Shown here piece after piece: positions 1 to 11,235 of a stretch of DNA of 64,000 nt. The DNA is from Euonymus europaeus (taxonomy: Eukaryota > Streptophyta > Magnoliopsida > Celastrales > Celastraceae). The stretch is from contig OY756957.1 in assembly GCA_963580455.1 (NCBI GenBank), positions 24,086,501-24,150,500 on the forward strand, written 5' to 3'. Each line of letters opens with the position of its first letter. Position 1 is the first letter of the stretch. Both the position numbers and the translations under genes were made by a program. The notes under the pieces are model-generated. The model was not told the origin of the DNA. It did not search any database and was given only the letters and a program-made list of their open reading frames with translations.

Positions 1-1
1 T

Positions 2-250
2 TTACTGCCATCGGGTTTCACTATATCACCTGACGGTCGTCACGACCAAGTGGATGGTGCTTCAACAAGCTCAAGCACTCAAGGAAACATGGTTAGGTCT
101 GCTGGTTCGCTAATGACAGTAGCATTTCAGATATTACTCAGCAACTTGCCATCAGCTAAGCTAAACTTAGAGTCAGCGAACACTGTCAATAACCTTATCA
201 GTACCACTGTCCACCATATTAAGACAGCCTTAAATTGTCGTAGTTCCTGA
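2..250 (+). CDS. HD-ZIP IV (GLABRA2-like) homeodomain protein, C-terminal end of last exon (partial)
   Basis: The reading frame is open from the left edge of the window to a TGA at 248-250 and encodes about 82 residues. It contains [11 protein letters not shown] near the edge, then [19 protein letters not shown] and [19 protein letters not shown] at the end. This pattern (LPSGF..PDG, GSLxTVAFQIL, PTAKL-like, TVNNLI, IKxAL) is the conserved C-terminal region of class IV homeodomain-leucine zipper START proteins, nuclear factors that control epidermal cell fate. The TTV..IKTALNC ending resembles the HDG11/HDG12 branch as I remember it, but the subgroup is not certain. The homeodomain, zipper and START domain would lie upstream, outside the window. 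No break is visible. The AT-rich sequence after the stop is probably the 3' UTR. Confidence 0.85.
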   Translation, partial: LLPSGFTISPDGRHDQVDGASTSSSTQGNMVRSAGSLMTVAFQILLSNLPSAKLNLESANTVNNLISTTVHHIKTALNCRSS

Positions 251-2141
251 TGATATCCTGGCTTCAATACAACTATGTTCCTACTATCTATAAATTCAGA
301 GAGCAGAGAAAATTCAGAGGGTCTCTCCCCCTCTCCCCCTCTCCGGGGCTGGTGGAATTGAATGTGGGTTTTGACAAGGTATTGGGTTGGTTGGGATTTT
401 GAATGCTCTCTCATCAAGAGCCTGAAGCCGTGCTTATTTACTGCTGCCAAACCAATTACACTCCGCACCAACGATTTTTTTTGTATTTTTTATTTAATTC
501 CTGACAAGGAGAGGTTTTTTAGGATATCTAGAGAGAAAAGGAGTCAAGAACGCACCATACATAGCTTTCCTAGATGAGTCGAGTAAACTGTGTGGTTCGG
601 GTATTGACTTCTGTCGATGAACTTCTATTATTAGAAATCTTTTATCTCTGCCTACAAATGGGTTTTTTGTGTGTGTGAATGCATAAAGCAAAAGTTGTGA
701 TTTGTGAATGGAGGTGGGGCGGCCATTGATGATTTGGATAGCTTTACGTCAAGGTCAGGCTCAATGTCCGGGCTTTTGTCATACTTAAAATGTTGAAACC
801 GAGTCCAAAAGATGAAATTTATCTGCACTTGCATTGGCGTTTTGTGGGATAATGAACTGAAATTGGATTAGGTGGCACTGGTCCTAATCGGAGCACAGAA
901 AATTTAAAAATTTAATAAAAAATTATAAATGTGTATTATTTAACCTGTTGATATAAATGGTATACTTTATTGTTCGAAACAAAAATAAAATTTATTGCTA
1001 TCAAAAATCTAGTGATCGAGTTCGTATCTGCTAATTTAGTATTGTTATATATTTTTCACGTTGAATTTAATTTTTCACATGTTGAATAATATACATTTAT
1101 AATTTTTTTAATTGTTTTTTGAAAAATTTAGGCCACAAAATGGTGCGCCGGCGGCCCTGATACTCTACCGAATCCCATATTATTTATTTATTTATGTCTA
1201 AATATATATAATTTCTTTGATCACTTGTTTAACTCCTTTGGACGCCATCACCAATATTTTATAAATGTCTACAAATAGTTGTCTAGTTTACTTAATTATC
1301 CTTTTCTAAATTCTAGTCAATTTTAGTGTATAAACATCATAGCAACCTTAATTAGTGTTAATCCTCTGAAGCATTTAAGATTTTACTTGTCACTTCGTAC
1401 CTATCATTTTTAGTGGAATCCCCATGGATTATTGTCAACAAGGATTCATGCTGACAAACATCCATTGGGATTGTACTAAAAATGTCTAATAGCTGCGTAG
1501 ACAATGGGAGAGTTAACCTAGTATTTGATTGGGAGCAACATTTTTATGTCCACGAGGTGAGTTTTAGCACAATTTATTACATCGTTAGGTGAAAAAAAAA
1601 AATTACATAGAATTTAATGACAAATATGTAACCAGGATTTAGGATGAAAGAGGACATTGTGGGACAGCCCTGATTTTTTTTATTTTTTTGAGTTCTACTC
1701 ATATGTTGTATGTTAATATATAATCCTGCAAATATAACTTAATCCAGAACACGAGAACCATTTTAATTGCATTATGTGCATTATTTTATATTATTAAGAG
1801 AACAAGTAAAACAAAAAAAAAACATACATAACAATCAAATGAGAGCAGAGCACGTGAGTTAGGGAACTACAAATTATAGGACAGTCAAGTAGGTAAATGA
1901 ATTAAACATGGTTAATATTAAAATAAAATAAGTTTACTACTAAAAGAAAAAAAAGTACAAAAGCAAAAAGCTTAAAAAAACATTCGAATTTAGGCTTAGA
2001 GCAATATGTCTAAGTCATGGTAACATCAAATCAAACATCCAATTGTGAAACAAGATGTAACTTAACATGCATATATAGCAAAATTATTTTTAAAATTCTG
2101 GGGGCAAGTGCCTCTTTGGAGCCTACGTAGCTCCGTCCTTA
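251..2141. other. 3' flank of the HD-ZIP IV gene and AT-rich intergenic DNA
   Basis: The first few hundred bases after the stop at 250 probably include the 3' UTR; AATAAA-like strings occur near 910. From about 900 the sequence is AT-rich, with no convincing coding frame and no bounded repeat. Short ORFs here have no recognisable domain. Confidence 0.5.
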
Positions 2142-2448
2142 TTTAGAGCAACTCCAATGATGGGAGCTCCAAATTTTCCAGCGTGGTTCCACTTCTATTA
2201 CAGCAAAACACGACTCTCAATATAGTCAAATCAACAAAACACATATTTCAATACATTTTTTTTCAATTTTCATTCACACACACTCTAAATATCAAGCATC
2301 AACACCATTTCTCTCATACTTTTATACCATATTTCACATTTTTCTACCATTTTACACTTTTTTCAATACAATTTTTTCAAATCACTCTCTCTATACACTC
2401 CAAAATGTCCAGCTTCATTTTCAATACTCCCATTGGAGTTGCTCTAAA
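2142..2448. mobile_element. MITE with perfect 18-bp terminal inverted repeats
   Basis: TTTAGAGCAACTCCAATG at 2142-2159 is repeated as its exact reverse complement at 2431-2448. The roughly 270 bp between them is AT-rich and has no coding potential. The size and structure fit a non-autonomous DNA transposon, and the motif GAGCAACTCCAATG is typical of a widespread plant MITE type. The target-site duplication is unclear. The right end is duplicated in tandem just downstream. Confidence 0.75.
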
Positions 2449-2512
2449 GGGTTCAGGTTTAGACTTATATTCATTGGAGTTGCTCTAAAGGGTTCAGGTT
2501 TAGACTTATATT
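2431..2512. repeat. 41-bp tandem duplication covering a MITE terminus
   Basis: The unit that starts with CATTGGAGTTGCTCTAAAGG at 2431-2471 is repeated exactly at 2472-2512. The first 18 bp of each unit is the right terminal inverted repeat of the adjacent MITE, so the terminus plus 23 bp of flank was duplicated after insertion. Confidence 0.85.
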
Positions 2513-3235
2513 GAATGTTTATAAGACAAATTTGTATGGTATCATTATCGATATAAAAAAAATTAACCCAACGATGATTTATTTTTTATAAGATTTCACG
2601 AGGTGTAAGGTTTCATTCTCCCTCTCTCAAAAAATGCAAAACAATTTAGGGTTTTGGTTTAAATGTAAGAGTGAACTCAAGACTCCAGTCGTTGAAAGGC
2701 CAAATATGATTAGAAAACACCGGATTTGGCAAGAGGAAATGATTGTTGTCTCTACTCCTAGGCTCTCCCTGGCCTTATAAACCATAATGGTGATAGGAGA
2801 TTGTACTTCATAAAAGAAACAACGTAAATGCACAAATTAATCCGTTCCTTCTCCATTGAATTCCTTTTCTGATGGACCTAGTTTTTGGAAAGAGAGATGA
2901 GTTAATGAACAATCAAACATTCATTGAAATCATGTGCACCCATATGAAATCATGTGCACCCATCTCAATATTTGAGATGGTTGACACAAAAGACATTTGA
3001 TCCATATGATTGCTGAACTCATTTATTAGTGTTATTGTTGGCTTGTAGTTGTGGCTCTATCTACGGATCCAATGCAGGTTAGGTTTGCTTAGGTAGCTGA
3101 CTTAAATGAATCTTCTACTTTACATTATGAAGGATTAATGACAATCTTTGAACTTGTTTATTCAATGAGTTCCTCTGCCACATTGACATAGTTTTTTTTT
3201 TAAGTGAGAGAACAGTTGATGAAATCATCAAATCA

Positions 3236-3577
3236 TGTTAAGTCCCACATCGCCCAAATCAGGCGTGAAGTGTCTGTATATTAATGCAAGCCCTCCTCCC
3301 TTATATTGGGCCTTTTATAGGGGAGAAAGAGGGGGCCCAAATTTCTTTACATGGTATCGGAGCACTCGATTTGGATCGATGTTAAAACTCCACGTGTGCG
3401 AGGCCCATCCGGTAATTCGGATAAGCCCGTAAGTCCGTAAGCCCACACACGTGAGAGGGGGTGTTAAGTCCCACATCGCCCAAATCAGGCGTGAAGTGTC
3501 TGTATATTAATGCAAGCCCTCCTCCCTTATATTGGGCCTTTTATAGGGGAGAAAGAGGGGGCCCAAATTTCTTTACA
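3236..3577 (+). mobile_element. TRIM retrotransposon (terminal-repeat retrotransposon in miniature), intact
   Basis: Two direct repeats of 116 bp at 3236-3351 and 3462-3577 appear identical base for base and run from TGTTAAGTCCC to TTTACA, with TG...CA ends. The 5-bp sequence AATCA flanks both sides (3231-3235 and 3578-3582) as a target-site duplication. A primer binding site, TGGTATCGGAGC, follows the left repeat at 3352-3363 and resembles the initiator-tRNA-Met site. A purine tract, GTGAGAGGGGG, ends at 3461 next to the right repeat. The internal region is only 110 bp and encodes nothing, as is usual for TRIMs. Identical repeats imply a recent insertion. Confidence 0.93.
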
Positions 3578-3582
3578 AATCA

Positions 3583-4542
3583 TTCATTGAAAACCCATGC
3601 ATTAATGTAATCTCCCTTTCTTTGATTTCTTTTGATCACCATTCCTGCTCCTGCCATACTCGGTTTCTTTCATTTATTTCATAGACACGTACAAAAACTT
3701 GTCATCACATCAATTTATAGCAAAAGTGTCCTTTTAAAGCTTGAAACCAGAATATTCAAATCATCCATGCAACACAGAAATGTTAGTTCATTTATGTTGT
3801 TACTGTTGGTGGTTCCAACCTTGTATGACTCCAATGCAAGCCTAGGTATCGTATTTAAATGATGCATTGATTATTCACTCTTCTTCAAGTGTACAGATCG
3901 ACATGGTTCTTGAACCGCTTGATCAGTGATAGGTCAGTGGGTGGCCAAATTGTTTGGATTCAATAGCTGCTGAATTCGATTCCTATTACGAGCAATGTCT
4001 TTCTATAATACTGTTGAGTTTTGATCTAACTTACTATGTCATCAGGTGAGAAATATCCGTACATAGGGACCTAGTGACTTGAGTTTAGATATATATCAAT
4101 TGTTCAAAAGATCAATTTATATGGTATCATTTCCCATCACCAAAAAAAAAATTCACATGTTGCATGAAAATTTGTGTTGTACAATAGTTCCATGATAAAA
4201 TATTCAAGTTTGTGTTGTCAATAATTCTGAAAGAATATTTTAAAATTTTGATGAAGCAAAATCCATAGGGCCAGCCACCCAGACGAAAACAAATTTTATT
4301 TGAACCAAAGCCAACTCATACCAAATTACCGAAAAGTTCCATACACGAAGCCCACTTACTATTATTAAAGATGAGCACTATTTCCACCCCTCTAATTTCC
4401 AAGTTCACCCCAATCTTCCCTAAAACAGTGAATCTTATTACACCCCCAGTCATCTCTACCTGGTTGTCACTGTTCTCCACTATCCACTATTTGAAAACAG
4501 AGCATTGCGTCAACACTATTTCACTTCGTGAACGATCATGTG
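3583..4542. other. Intergenic stretch without a recognised gene
   Basis: AT-rich sequence with short unconvincing ORFs. A segment near 3895-3990 has weak tRNA-like boxes but cannot be called a SINE. Nothing else is supported. Confidence 0.4.
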
Positions 4543-5035
4543 ATGGATGACGACAATGATGATGTCGACTTTGACGGTGAAGCCATGGATGCCGATGAAT
4601 CTAACTCGAACGGAGAAGAGTTCTGTGAAGAGGAACATGTAAGTTCTTACATGAACCAGGTCTAAAGTTTTTCAGTTGTAGCTATACTCTTGTGTTGAAA
4701 CAATAATGCATGTGTCTCTGGATTGTATAGGGTCCTATTGTTGATGCACCTTCTCCATTGATGACTGAAATAGACACTATAGAGGTTTTTCGTACTGATT
4801 TGGTATTAAACCCTATCTGTCTTGAAAATTTATTCATTTTAGCCTTTTGTTTTGGTAAATGTAGTTGAATTAGGAGCTGGTTTCATGATTTGTGTAGGTA
4901 TTTGAGAGTAAAGAAGCTATGCTTGATCATGTAAAGCGATGTGGCCGTAAGAATGGGGTTGTGGTTGTTGTGAATAGGTCGGATGTAAATGATTTGAAGA
5001 GAACTCCTAGGATACTATTAGGGTGTCCACCTTGA
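4543..5035 (+). pseudogene. FAR1/MULE-type N-terminal fragment, three short exons, truncated
   Basis: A three-exon model stays in phase: 4543-4638 (donor GTAAG), 4731-4784 (acceptor TATAG) and 4898-5035 (acceptor GTGTAG), giving about 95 residues. The start is very acidic (MDDDNDDVDF). The last exon has FESKEAMLDHVKRCGRKNG followed by VVVVVNRSDVNDLKRTPRIL and LGC. The F.SKE.ML..V...GR.NG.V...RSD pattern resembles the beginning of the FAR1-type DNA-binding region found in FAR1-related and Mutator-like transposase proteins. The frame stops at TGA 5033-5035, where the family would continue with more zinc ligands. It is therefore a truncated relic or a short derived gene. The exon structure is inferred from splice dinucleotides only. 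Confidence 0.45.
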
Positions 5036-5631
5036 TTCACCAATTTTATTTCCAAGTAATTAGGTTTCTTGCTTGATTCTTCTACACGTATTGCTAAGTT
5101 TTGTTTTTGGTAGTCACATGGTACCCTGCAACTTATTGCTAAGTTTTGGTTTTTGTAGTCTTTTTTAAGTGTAATCAATTTGTACTCTTTAAGTGTGTTT
5201 GGGGTATTATGGTTTCTCAGGGTACTATCTATAGAGTTGTTTCAAGTTTTAATTGGTGAAAGTTTGATGTGATGGTCTAGAGATTGTCTATATTTGTAAA
5301 TTACCCTACTCACCTTGTCCTTAGGTCATCTCTAAAGATTCTCTATAATTGTGTGTTGGACCTTGTCCAAAATTTTGTTCGGTATGTGCTGCTTATAGTG
5401 ACAATATGTTTTGACTGTATGGAAGAATGCACTACTTCATAACCTCTATTACAAAAACAATCTTCTTGTGCCTTTATTGCTTGATTTAGTATATTACAAT
5501 AGGTTTGATAGTTAATTGATTATTATCAAAATTAATGAGCTGATGGTAGAGGTGTTTATCATAATTATTAGTATATATAATATTTGTCCCTTGTTGTAGT
5601 TATTGCACTTATGTTGTATTTAATGTAGAAT

Positions 5632-5978
5632 ATGGGAGGGCATAGGGGTAAGGCCAAGGAACCAATGCAATGGTCCAATGAGAATGAGGCTGTATTTATT
5701 GGGATTTCATAAGAACATGTAAAAGCGTGGCATTTGCAATGTTTCACCTTCAAAAAAAATTGTGGACTAAGATCAACGAAGAGTTGCTGCTTGCAACTAA
5801 AGCTGATTATGGGGTGGATACATTGAAAGGGAAGTGGAACCATTTACGTACGGAGCATCGACACTTTTTGGATCTTTTAGAGCATACCAGTGTCATATAG
5901 GACCCGAATACAAACCAATTGAATGCTACAGGAGAAGTTTGGCAACACTTTTATACCTCAGCTGAAGAAGAGAGCTAG
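5632..5978 (+). pseudogene. Myb/SANT-like domain protein, broken
   Basis: From ATG 5632 the frame reads a basic start, then QWSNENEAVFIGIS and an in-frame stop. The homology continues after a frame change with WTKINEELLLATKADYGVD and then TLKGKWNHLRTEHRHFLDLL, ending near EVWQHFYTSAEEES at TAG 5976-5978. The spacing W(S/T)..NE..F, W..I, LK.KW..L is that of the Myb/SANT-like domain (Myb_DNA-bind_3 type) seen in plant L10-interacting MYB proteins and in the accessory proteins of PIF/Harbinger transposons. Premature stops and a frameshift near 5750 mark it as a pseudogene. It could be a relic of a Harbinger element. No matching transposase was seen nearby. Confidence 0.6.
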
Positions 5979-6692
5979 AGGATGATTTTTTGAATAATGG
6001 AGTATGGAATGACTACTTGGCAACTCATTAATAATTTTAATTTAGAAAGTATTTTAATGCATATTGGAAAGTGTATGTACTTATTTTGGAGCTTCTAATA
6101 GTGTTGAAAGTTCTAATTAAATTATTTTAATTTAGAAAATACTTCAATGCATATTGAAATATGTATGTAATTATTCAGAGTTTGTAACTTTCAATATTAT
6201 GTTGATTTTATATGATTAATATGTTAATCATTTAAAACAATTGATAAAAAAATGGAAATCAAATGTACTTCCAATTTTCATTTTCAAAAACAGTTTTTCA
6301 AAATAGTCAAATCAAATGCATTCTCAATTTTCTGAAAATAGATCCTCAAAACATAAAATTGAAAATAACTTTGAAAATTGAAAACGGAAACACAAACCAT
6401 GGGCAAAAATTTTCCAGCCAAAGTGGTTTGTAAAATGGGTTAATTTGCCTAATTTCCCCTATTTTCGGGGTCTAAATAACATTTTAAACGTATCCTACAG
6501 GGCCCATTAAGGCTCCAACCAAATTGGGCTGTTCATTCGGTATGTATTGCCAGCCCATCCCATCATGGAAAGCCTGACCCAAAAGTCCTACTTTTCAAGG
6601 TTTAGTACTATTTTTGTAATCCATATCATAAAAAACACACTTCAATGTGACCATATATCAAAGAAAGAAATTACAATCTTCCTGAACTAGAA

Positions 6693-8152
6693 TCATAATC
6701 CGAGGTTGCCACAATCATACCGAGTATGGGCAATTGGGTCTCGGAACAAAACAGCAAACAATACAAGAACCACCAGTTTCACTAGCATTGATGATGTCTC
6801 CAGCAATAGACCAAAAAGATACGTTTGTGTGGACATCTTCAATAATCTCATTCTCCTCTCTTTCACATACTCATCCATTGCTTCCCCAACTTTCTGTATT
6901 GAATTCAACCTACCAGCCAAACATCTAGAAAGAACAACTGCATCTTCAATAGCTGCCGAGCCGCCCTGTCCAATGAACGGACCCATCAAATGCATTGCAT
7001 CTCCAGCAACTGTCACTGTTCCTTTTCGAAAGCTAGATAACAGTATGTCCCATGGAGCACAATATCTGAGGTGGGTGAGTGAAATTGAGGATAGGTCACA
7101 GTTCTTTATCATCTCTACAGTTTCCGTTGGAAATCCGTTGATTTTCTCTAAAGCAATTTCTCTTATCAGCTCTGGATCCTTCACAACCCTTGAATCTGTA
7201 GATATAAAATAGCAAATCCTCCAAGAATTACGTAAAATGATTGAAACCTTGAATCGGTGATTCAACATGATGAGGGAAAAGAGTTAGATTTGGCACCTTT
7301 AGGATAATCTTGATGAACTACAAACCAAAAAACAAGTTTGTCGTCAACCGGGACACGTCCACAAAGAATTTTGCCTTTCCTTAATCGAACAAGCTCAGGA
7401 GCCAATCCATGGAAATTTGGATAGTCTGTGAAACCTCTCACTGCACATGAAGCAAAAACCTTTTTGGGTTTTAGCTCAAGGAAGTCTGCAACTAATGAGT
7501 TGGCTCCATCACAACCAATCAAAGCCTGTCAAGTTAAATGTGTTAGGCATCCGATATCATCTGTTATACCAAGTTATAAAACTATCACACTAACCCATTG
7601 GTGGCACGGACCTTGGCTCTGATTGTCGATCCATTTTGCAAATGAAGAATCGGATGGGAAGAAAGTGAGTCCAATTTCAGGGATACAATGTTGCATCCAA
7701 AGCGAACTGTTGATTGTGGAAGTTCATCAGCGAGTGCTTTGACTAGATCACTCCGTTTTAGGCACCGAGCTTCGCCTTCCCTTACCATGTTGAGATGCGT
7801 AGTTGTTATAGAAGATATTTTGGACTTTGTATCAAAAATAAAAATAAAAAAAGCTAAGAGAGTAATGCTCCGTTTGTTTGGAGGAAAATCAACCTCTTGA
7901 AAATGTTTTTCCAACTCTGTAGTGTTTGGAGAAAAAAAAATAAAATCAGTCAAACAAAATTTATTATAAATCAACTCATAATAAGAGTTATAAGATGGAA
8001 AGCAACTTCCCTTATATTTCTTGGGAAGTTATTTTCCTCATAGCATTAAAATATCATTAAGAATTTTTTTTTGTCAATGTATACACGAGAACAATAATGA
8101 ACTAAATTAAAATTATATATTTTATACATAATACTACATATATATAAAAGAT

Positions 8153-8192
<40 letters not shown>

Positions 8193-9851
8193 TTGAGGTA
8201 CTAAAATGAAGTTAAAATGAGGTTTTACCTTTTGGGGTCCAAAATTTTTTATAAAAAAATATGAAAAAATTATAATGATACTTTGATCAGTTTTACAATC
8301 CGATATATTTTTTGTTTTCAAAACAAAAATCAATTTCATCATAATTGAAAAATTATTTGTTTTAAGTTTACATCTAACGGTCTAGAATTTCACCAAACAA
8401 TGAAAAATATTAGCAATTTTTTTTTCAAACACTAGAAATTAGTTGTTTTTTCTATGAATTCTTTTTCTTTAAGATATATTTTCCATGAGATATTGATTTT
8501 CTTCCAAACAAACGGAGCATTAAATACATTGATATGCTCCTTTTATTTATGTAATTTATGTGTGTACTGTTAGATTTGAATGAATTTATGATTATGATGA
8601 TATATTATTTTATTTTAATTTGGATAATATATTGATCAGATGATGTATTCAAACTTTTACATATGATTTATGATTATTTTTTTGAACTTGATTGACATAT
8701 TGATTGGATACATTATTATTTATATTGTGTTTTTACACATATAAATATGATGTGTATATATATATATATTTTTTAATTAAAAAATTCAAAACAATTAATC
8801 CAATTAATATTCGATTAATTTTCGATTAATCCTTAATATTCGCTAATCGCTTAGCAGCGATTTTTGCAACACTGCACATGACAAGGAGGTTTGCCTGTGA
8901 GTGGTGCCGCCTGCTTTACACCTCTATACAGTGCAATGTGGTTGACTCTGACATCGAGTCAAACATCATTTTAAATTAAACATTAAAAAAGTAAAGTCCA
9001 TTAATAGACCTAAAATCTAAAATACCCCTTTGGGTTCAGATGGTAGCCAAACGTTGCCTGCCGATCACTCTTTATATAATCTTATAAGTCATCGAGACAA
9101 GCCTACAGATATTGTAGTACGTAATTTTGTAAATCCAGTTATCTAATTCATCAAGCATGTACGGTTTTATTTCTCCTAAAATTGTAAGCTGAGTCCAACT
9201 CACCAAAACTTAAAAATACTTTGTCATGTGTTGGGAGGAACTTGAACACTTATTAAGTGCTTTTAACTCCCACAACTTTCGACTTGGGACTAACAAGTAA
9301 CTAATGAAAATTGGACTTACGAGAGAAGTGTTTGCCTTTGCCTATTACTGCCGCTGAGTGGTACATCCCGCAACCTGTTTAGTCACAATAACGCATCAAA
9401 CTAATCATTCAAAAATTCGATAGATTTTTTATGAATTTAAATATTCACATAGTAAACCAGAACTAGATACATTTGAAACAGTGTAGTAAGAACTGAGAGA
9501 GAGAACCTTTGAAGACGAAGGGCAGTGGGTCTGAGTTTAGAACCTACACCAAGCTGGTCTAGGGCACGCCAACCGTTAGTAAGGATAGCAATTCCAGCAC
9601 CCGTTGTACGCAATGATTCAGATCTTTCCAAAACCACACTGCTCACTGCCTTCCTGCATACATGATCAATTTTCATCTTCAACTATTGTTTCTTCAAATT
9701 ACTTTCAGATCTAGTTATATAGAGAAATCAAAAGAAGATTAAGAGTGTGGTGAAAGGGAAGAGCAATTAACCTGTGAAGAGCCAGGGCAGTGGCAAGGCC
9801 ACAAATACCACCCCCTATTATTGCAACTTCCGACTGCTCATCCACACCCAT
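6693..9851 (-). CDS. FAD-dependent monooxygenase, MO1/MO2 (CTF2-like) family; multi-exon, intron invaded by transposons
   Basis: Exons that join in phase on the minus strand are 9851-9772 (MGVDEQSEVAIIGGGICGLA, the GxGxxG dinucleotide-binding motif), 9653-9507 (VVLERSESLRTTGAGIAIL), one ending at 7612 (EARCLKRSDLVKALADELP), 7525-7297 (LIGCDGANSLVADF, second FAD motif) and 7195-6693 (GDAMHLMGPFIGQGGSAA, the family's GD motif, then a hydrophobic C-terminus). These define a plant flavoprotein monooxygenase related to salicylate-hydroxylase-like enzymes; the substrate is unknown. Joined, the exons give about 380 residues, slightly short of the roughly 400-420 usual for the family. The gap falls between exons 2 and 3, where a large intron holds two nested transposons, and no clean acceptor restores the missing stretch. 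The gene may be functional with an unseen small exon, or damaged. Confidence 0.8.
7865..8520. mobile_element. Non-autonomous TIR element inside the monooxygenase intron
   Basis: ATGCTCCGTTTGTTTGGA at 7865 and its reverse complement ending at 8520 form terminal inverted repeats that continue imperfectly for about 35 bp. There is no coding region. The right-hand sub-terminal sequence matches, inverted, the left end of the larger element at 27838, so the two belong to one family. The target-site duplication is not clear. The interior contains a (TA)n run at 8155-8187 and a segment like the MITE at 20521-20883. Confidence 0.7.
8155..8187. repeat. (TA)n microsatellite
   Basis: An uninterrupted TA dinucleotide run of about 33 bp. 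Confidence 0.95.
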
Positions 9852-10990
9852 ATTTTTTATGACTCCAACTTTGTCAAGCTAGTTAGTACAATTGTTCTGT
9901 CTCTCTGATCACTCTTCCTACCCTAGACAATCTTACAGATACTCGTCTATCGATAGAAAATTCAAGGATAGAGCCTAATAAGGTGTCTGGAATTTGTATA
10001 TCAGTATTTGTGCTTGGATTTGTAAGACAGTAAGTAAGCAAGTATACTGCGGATGAGATGATTATGCCTTTATTTTGGACTTTTACCCATGACCGAATAT
10101 TAATGCCTCAGCGACTCATGCTTATCAATTATGATATATGGAGCCCGCCATGGTACGTATTCAATGACCTCATTTTTTTCCCTGGCCAACTTAGTCCCCT
10201 TCCTATGTAAGTTGTTTTTCTTATTTTCCCTACTTTTATGAGGTAAAGAAGTGTATTTGGCTCTGTGTAAATTCAGTGGTTATATATAGTCTATATTGGT
10301 CCATTTTTATAATATTATATTTCATTATAAATTTTATAATAGAATATAATAGTACAATGAAATATTATAATAAAATATTACAGTGAAATATGATGTTTTA
10401 TTATAATTGTACCATGAAATATCATATTATAAGAAAATATTAACAATAAAATATGATATTTCATTATAAAGTTAAAATAAAAAACGATATTAAAATAGAA
10501 TAGACTATATAAGCGATTAAGGGCTGGCTAAATAACATTTTCCGTGTAGATTGGGGGAGTATTGAGATCAATCCTCCACTTTCTCCAACACCCAACAATA
10601 ACATTTATGGTGCAATCAACTCTCTACCACAGTATGACACTAGGTGGGCTTTGTTTATTAATTGGATATTTTAGGGCGACGACTTCCAATATCCAACAAT
10701 CATAAGTTAGGAGGTCTGTCACTGTCACAATTGAAAATGGTGTGAGGAGAAGTCTAGCCATCATCATTGAATGATTCATCATCCTCTTAACGTTGGTCTT
10801 GATGGTCACAACCAGAACACTCCCATCTTCTCATCCTTACATTTCCTCTATATCAACTAATCCTAATCTTGAATTTATGGTGGACATCAATCCTATCATC
10901 TAGCCATTCTACTTTGAGAAACTAATACCAAACATTGCCCTCATTCTCATCTAAACACTTGCGAATCAAATATCTCAATTTAGTAGATAG
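9852..10990. other. Promoter side of the monooxygenase gene and AT-rich intergenic DNA
   Basis: Sequence upstream (minus sense) of the start at 9851. No firm TATA box was identified. Between about 10255 and 10545 an AT-rich segment has imperfect inverted ends (TATATAGTCTAT-like) and internal palindromic TATAATGAAATATTATAAT strings. It may be a decayed MITE. No gene was seen. Confidence 0.4.
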
Positions 10991-11235
10991 TGTAGAAATT
11001 GTATTTTCTCTATATTATTTCATGAGTCATCAACTCAATATATATATATAAGTTGTACATCACACGGTGGAGTTATGGTGTATATTCTATATGGTTACAA
11101 CTGATATGATAAGGCTGTAATCAAGATAATTGATAATGATTGAGAGCAGATAATGCTGATAGTCAACATGAACGGTAATTGCTGATATGCAGGCTAATTT
11201 TGTGGAGAAGATTGAGTTCTATGTTCTCACTAATA
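10991..11235 (-). repeat. Probable 3' LTR of a copia fragment
   Basis: In minus orientation the sequence follows a purine-rich tract (TTTGAATGGGG) just after the end of RNase H coding sequence. It begins TATTAG, which could be a mutated TGTTAG, and can end in TTCTACA at 10991. No second copy is present for comparison, so both borders are inferred. Confidence 0.4.

Noticed and set aside
6706..7212. 168-codon plus-strand ORF
   Set aside because: It is antisense to the last monooxygenase exon, which has clear family motifs on the minus strand.
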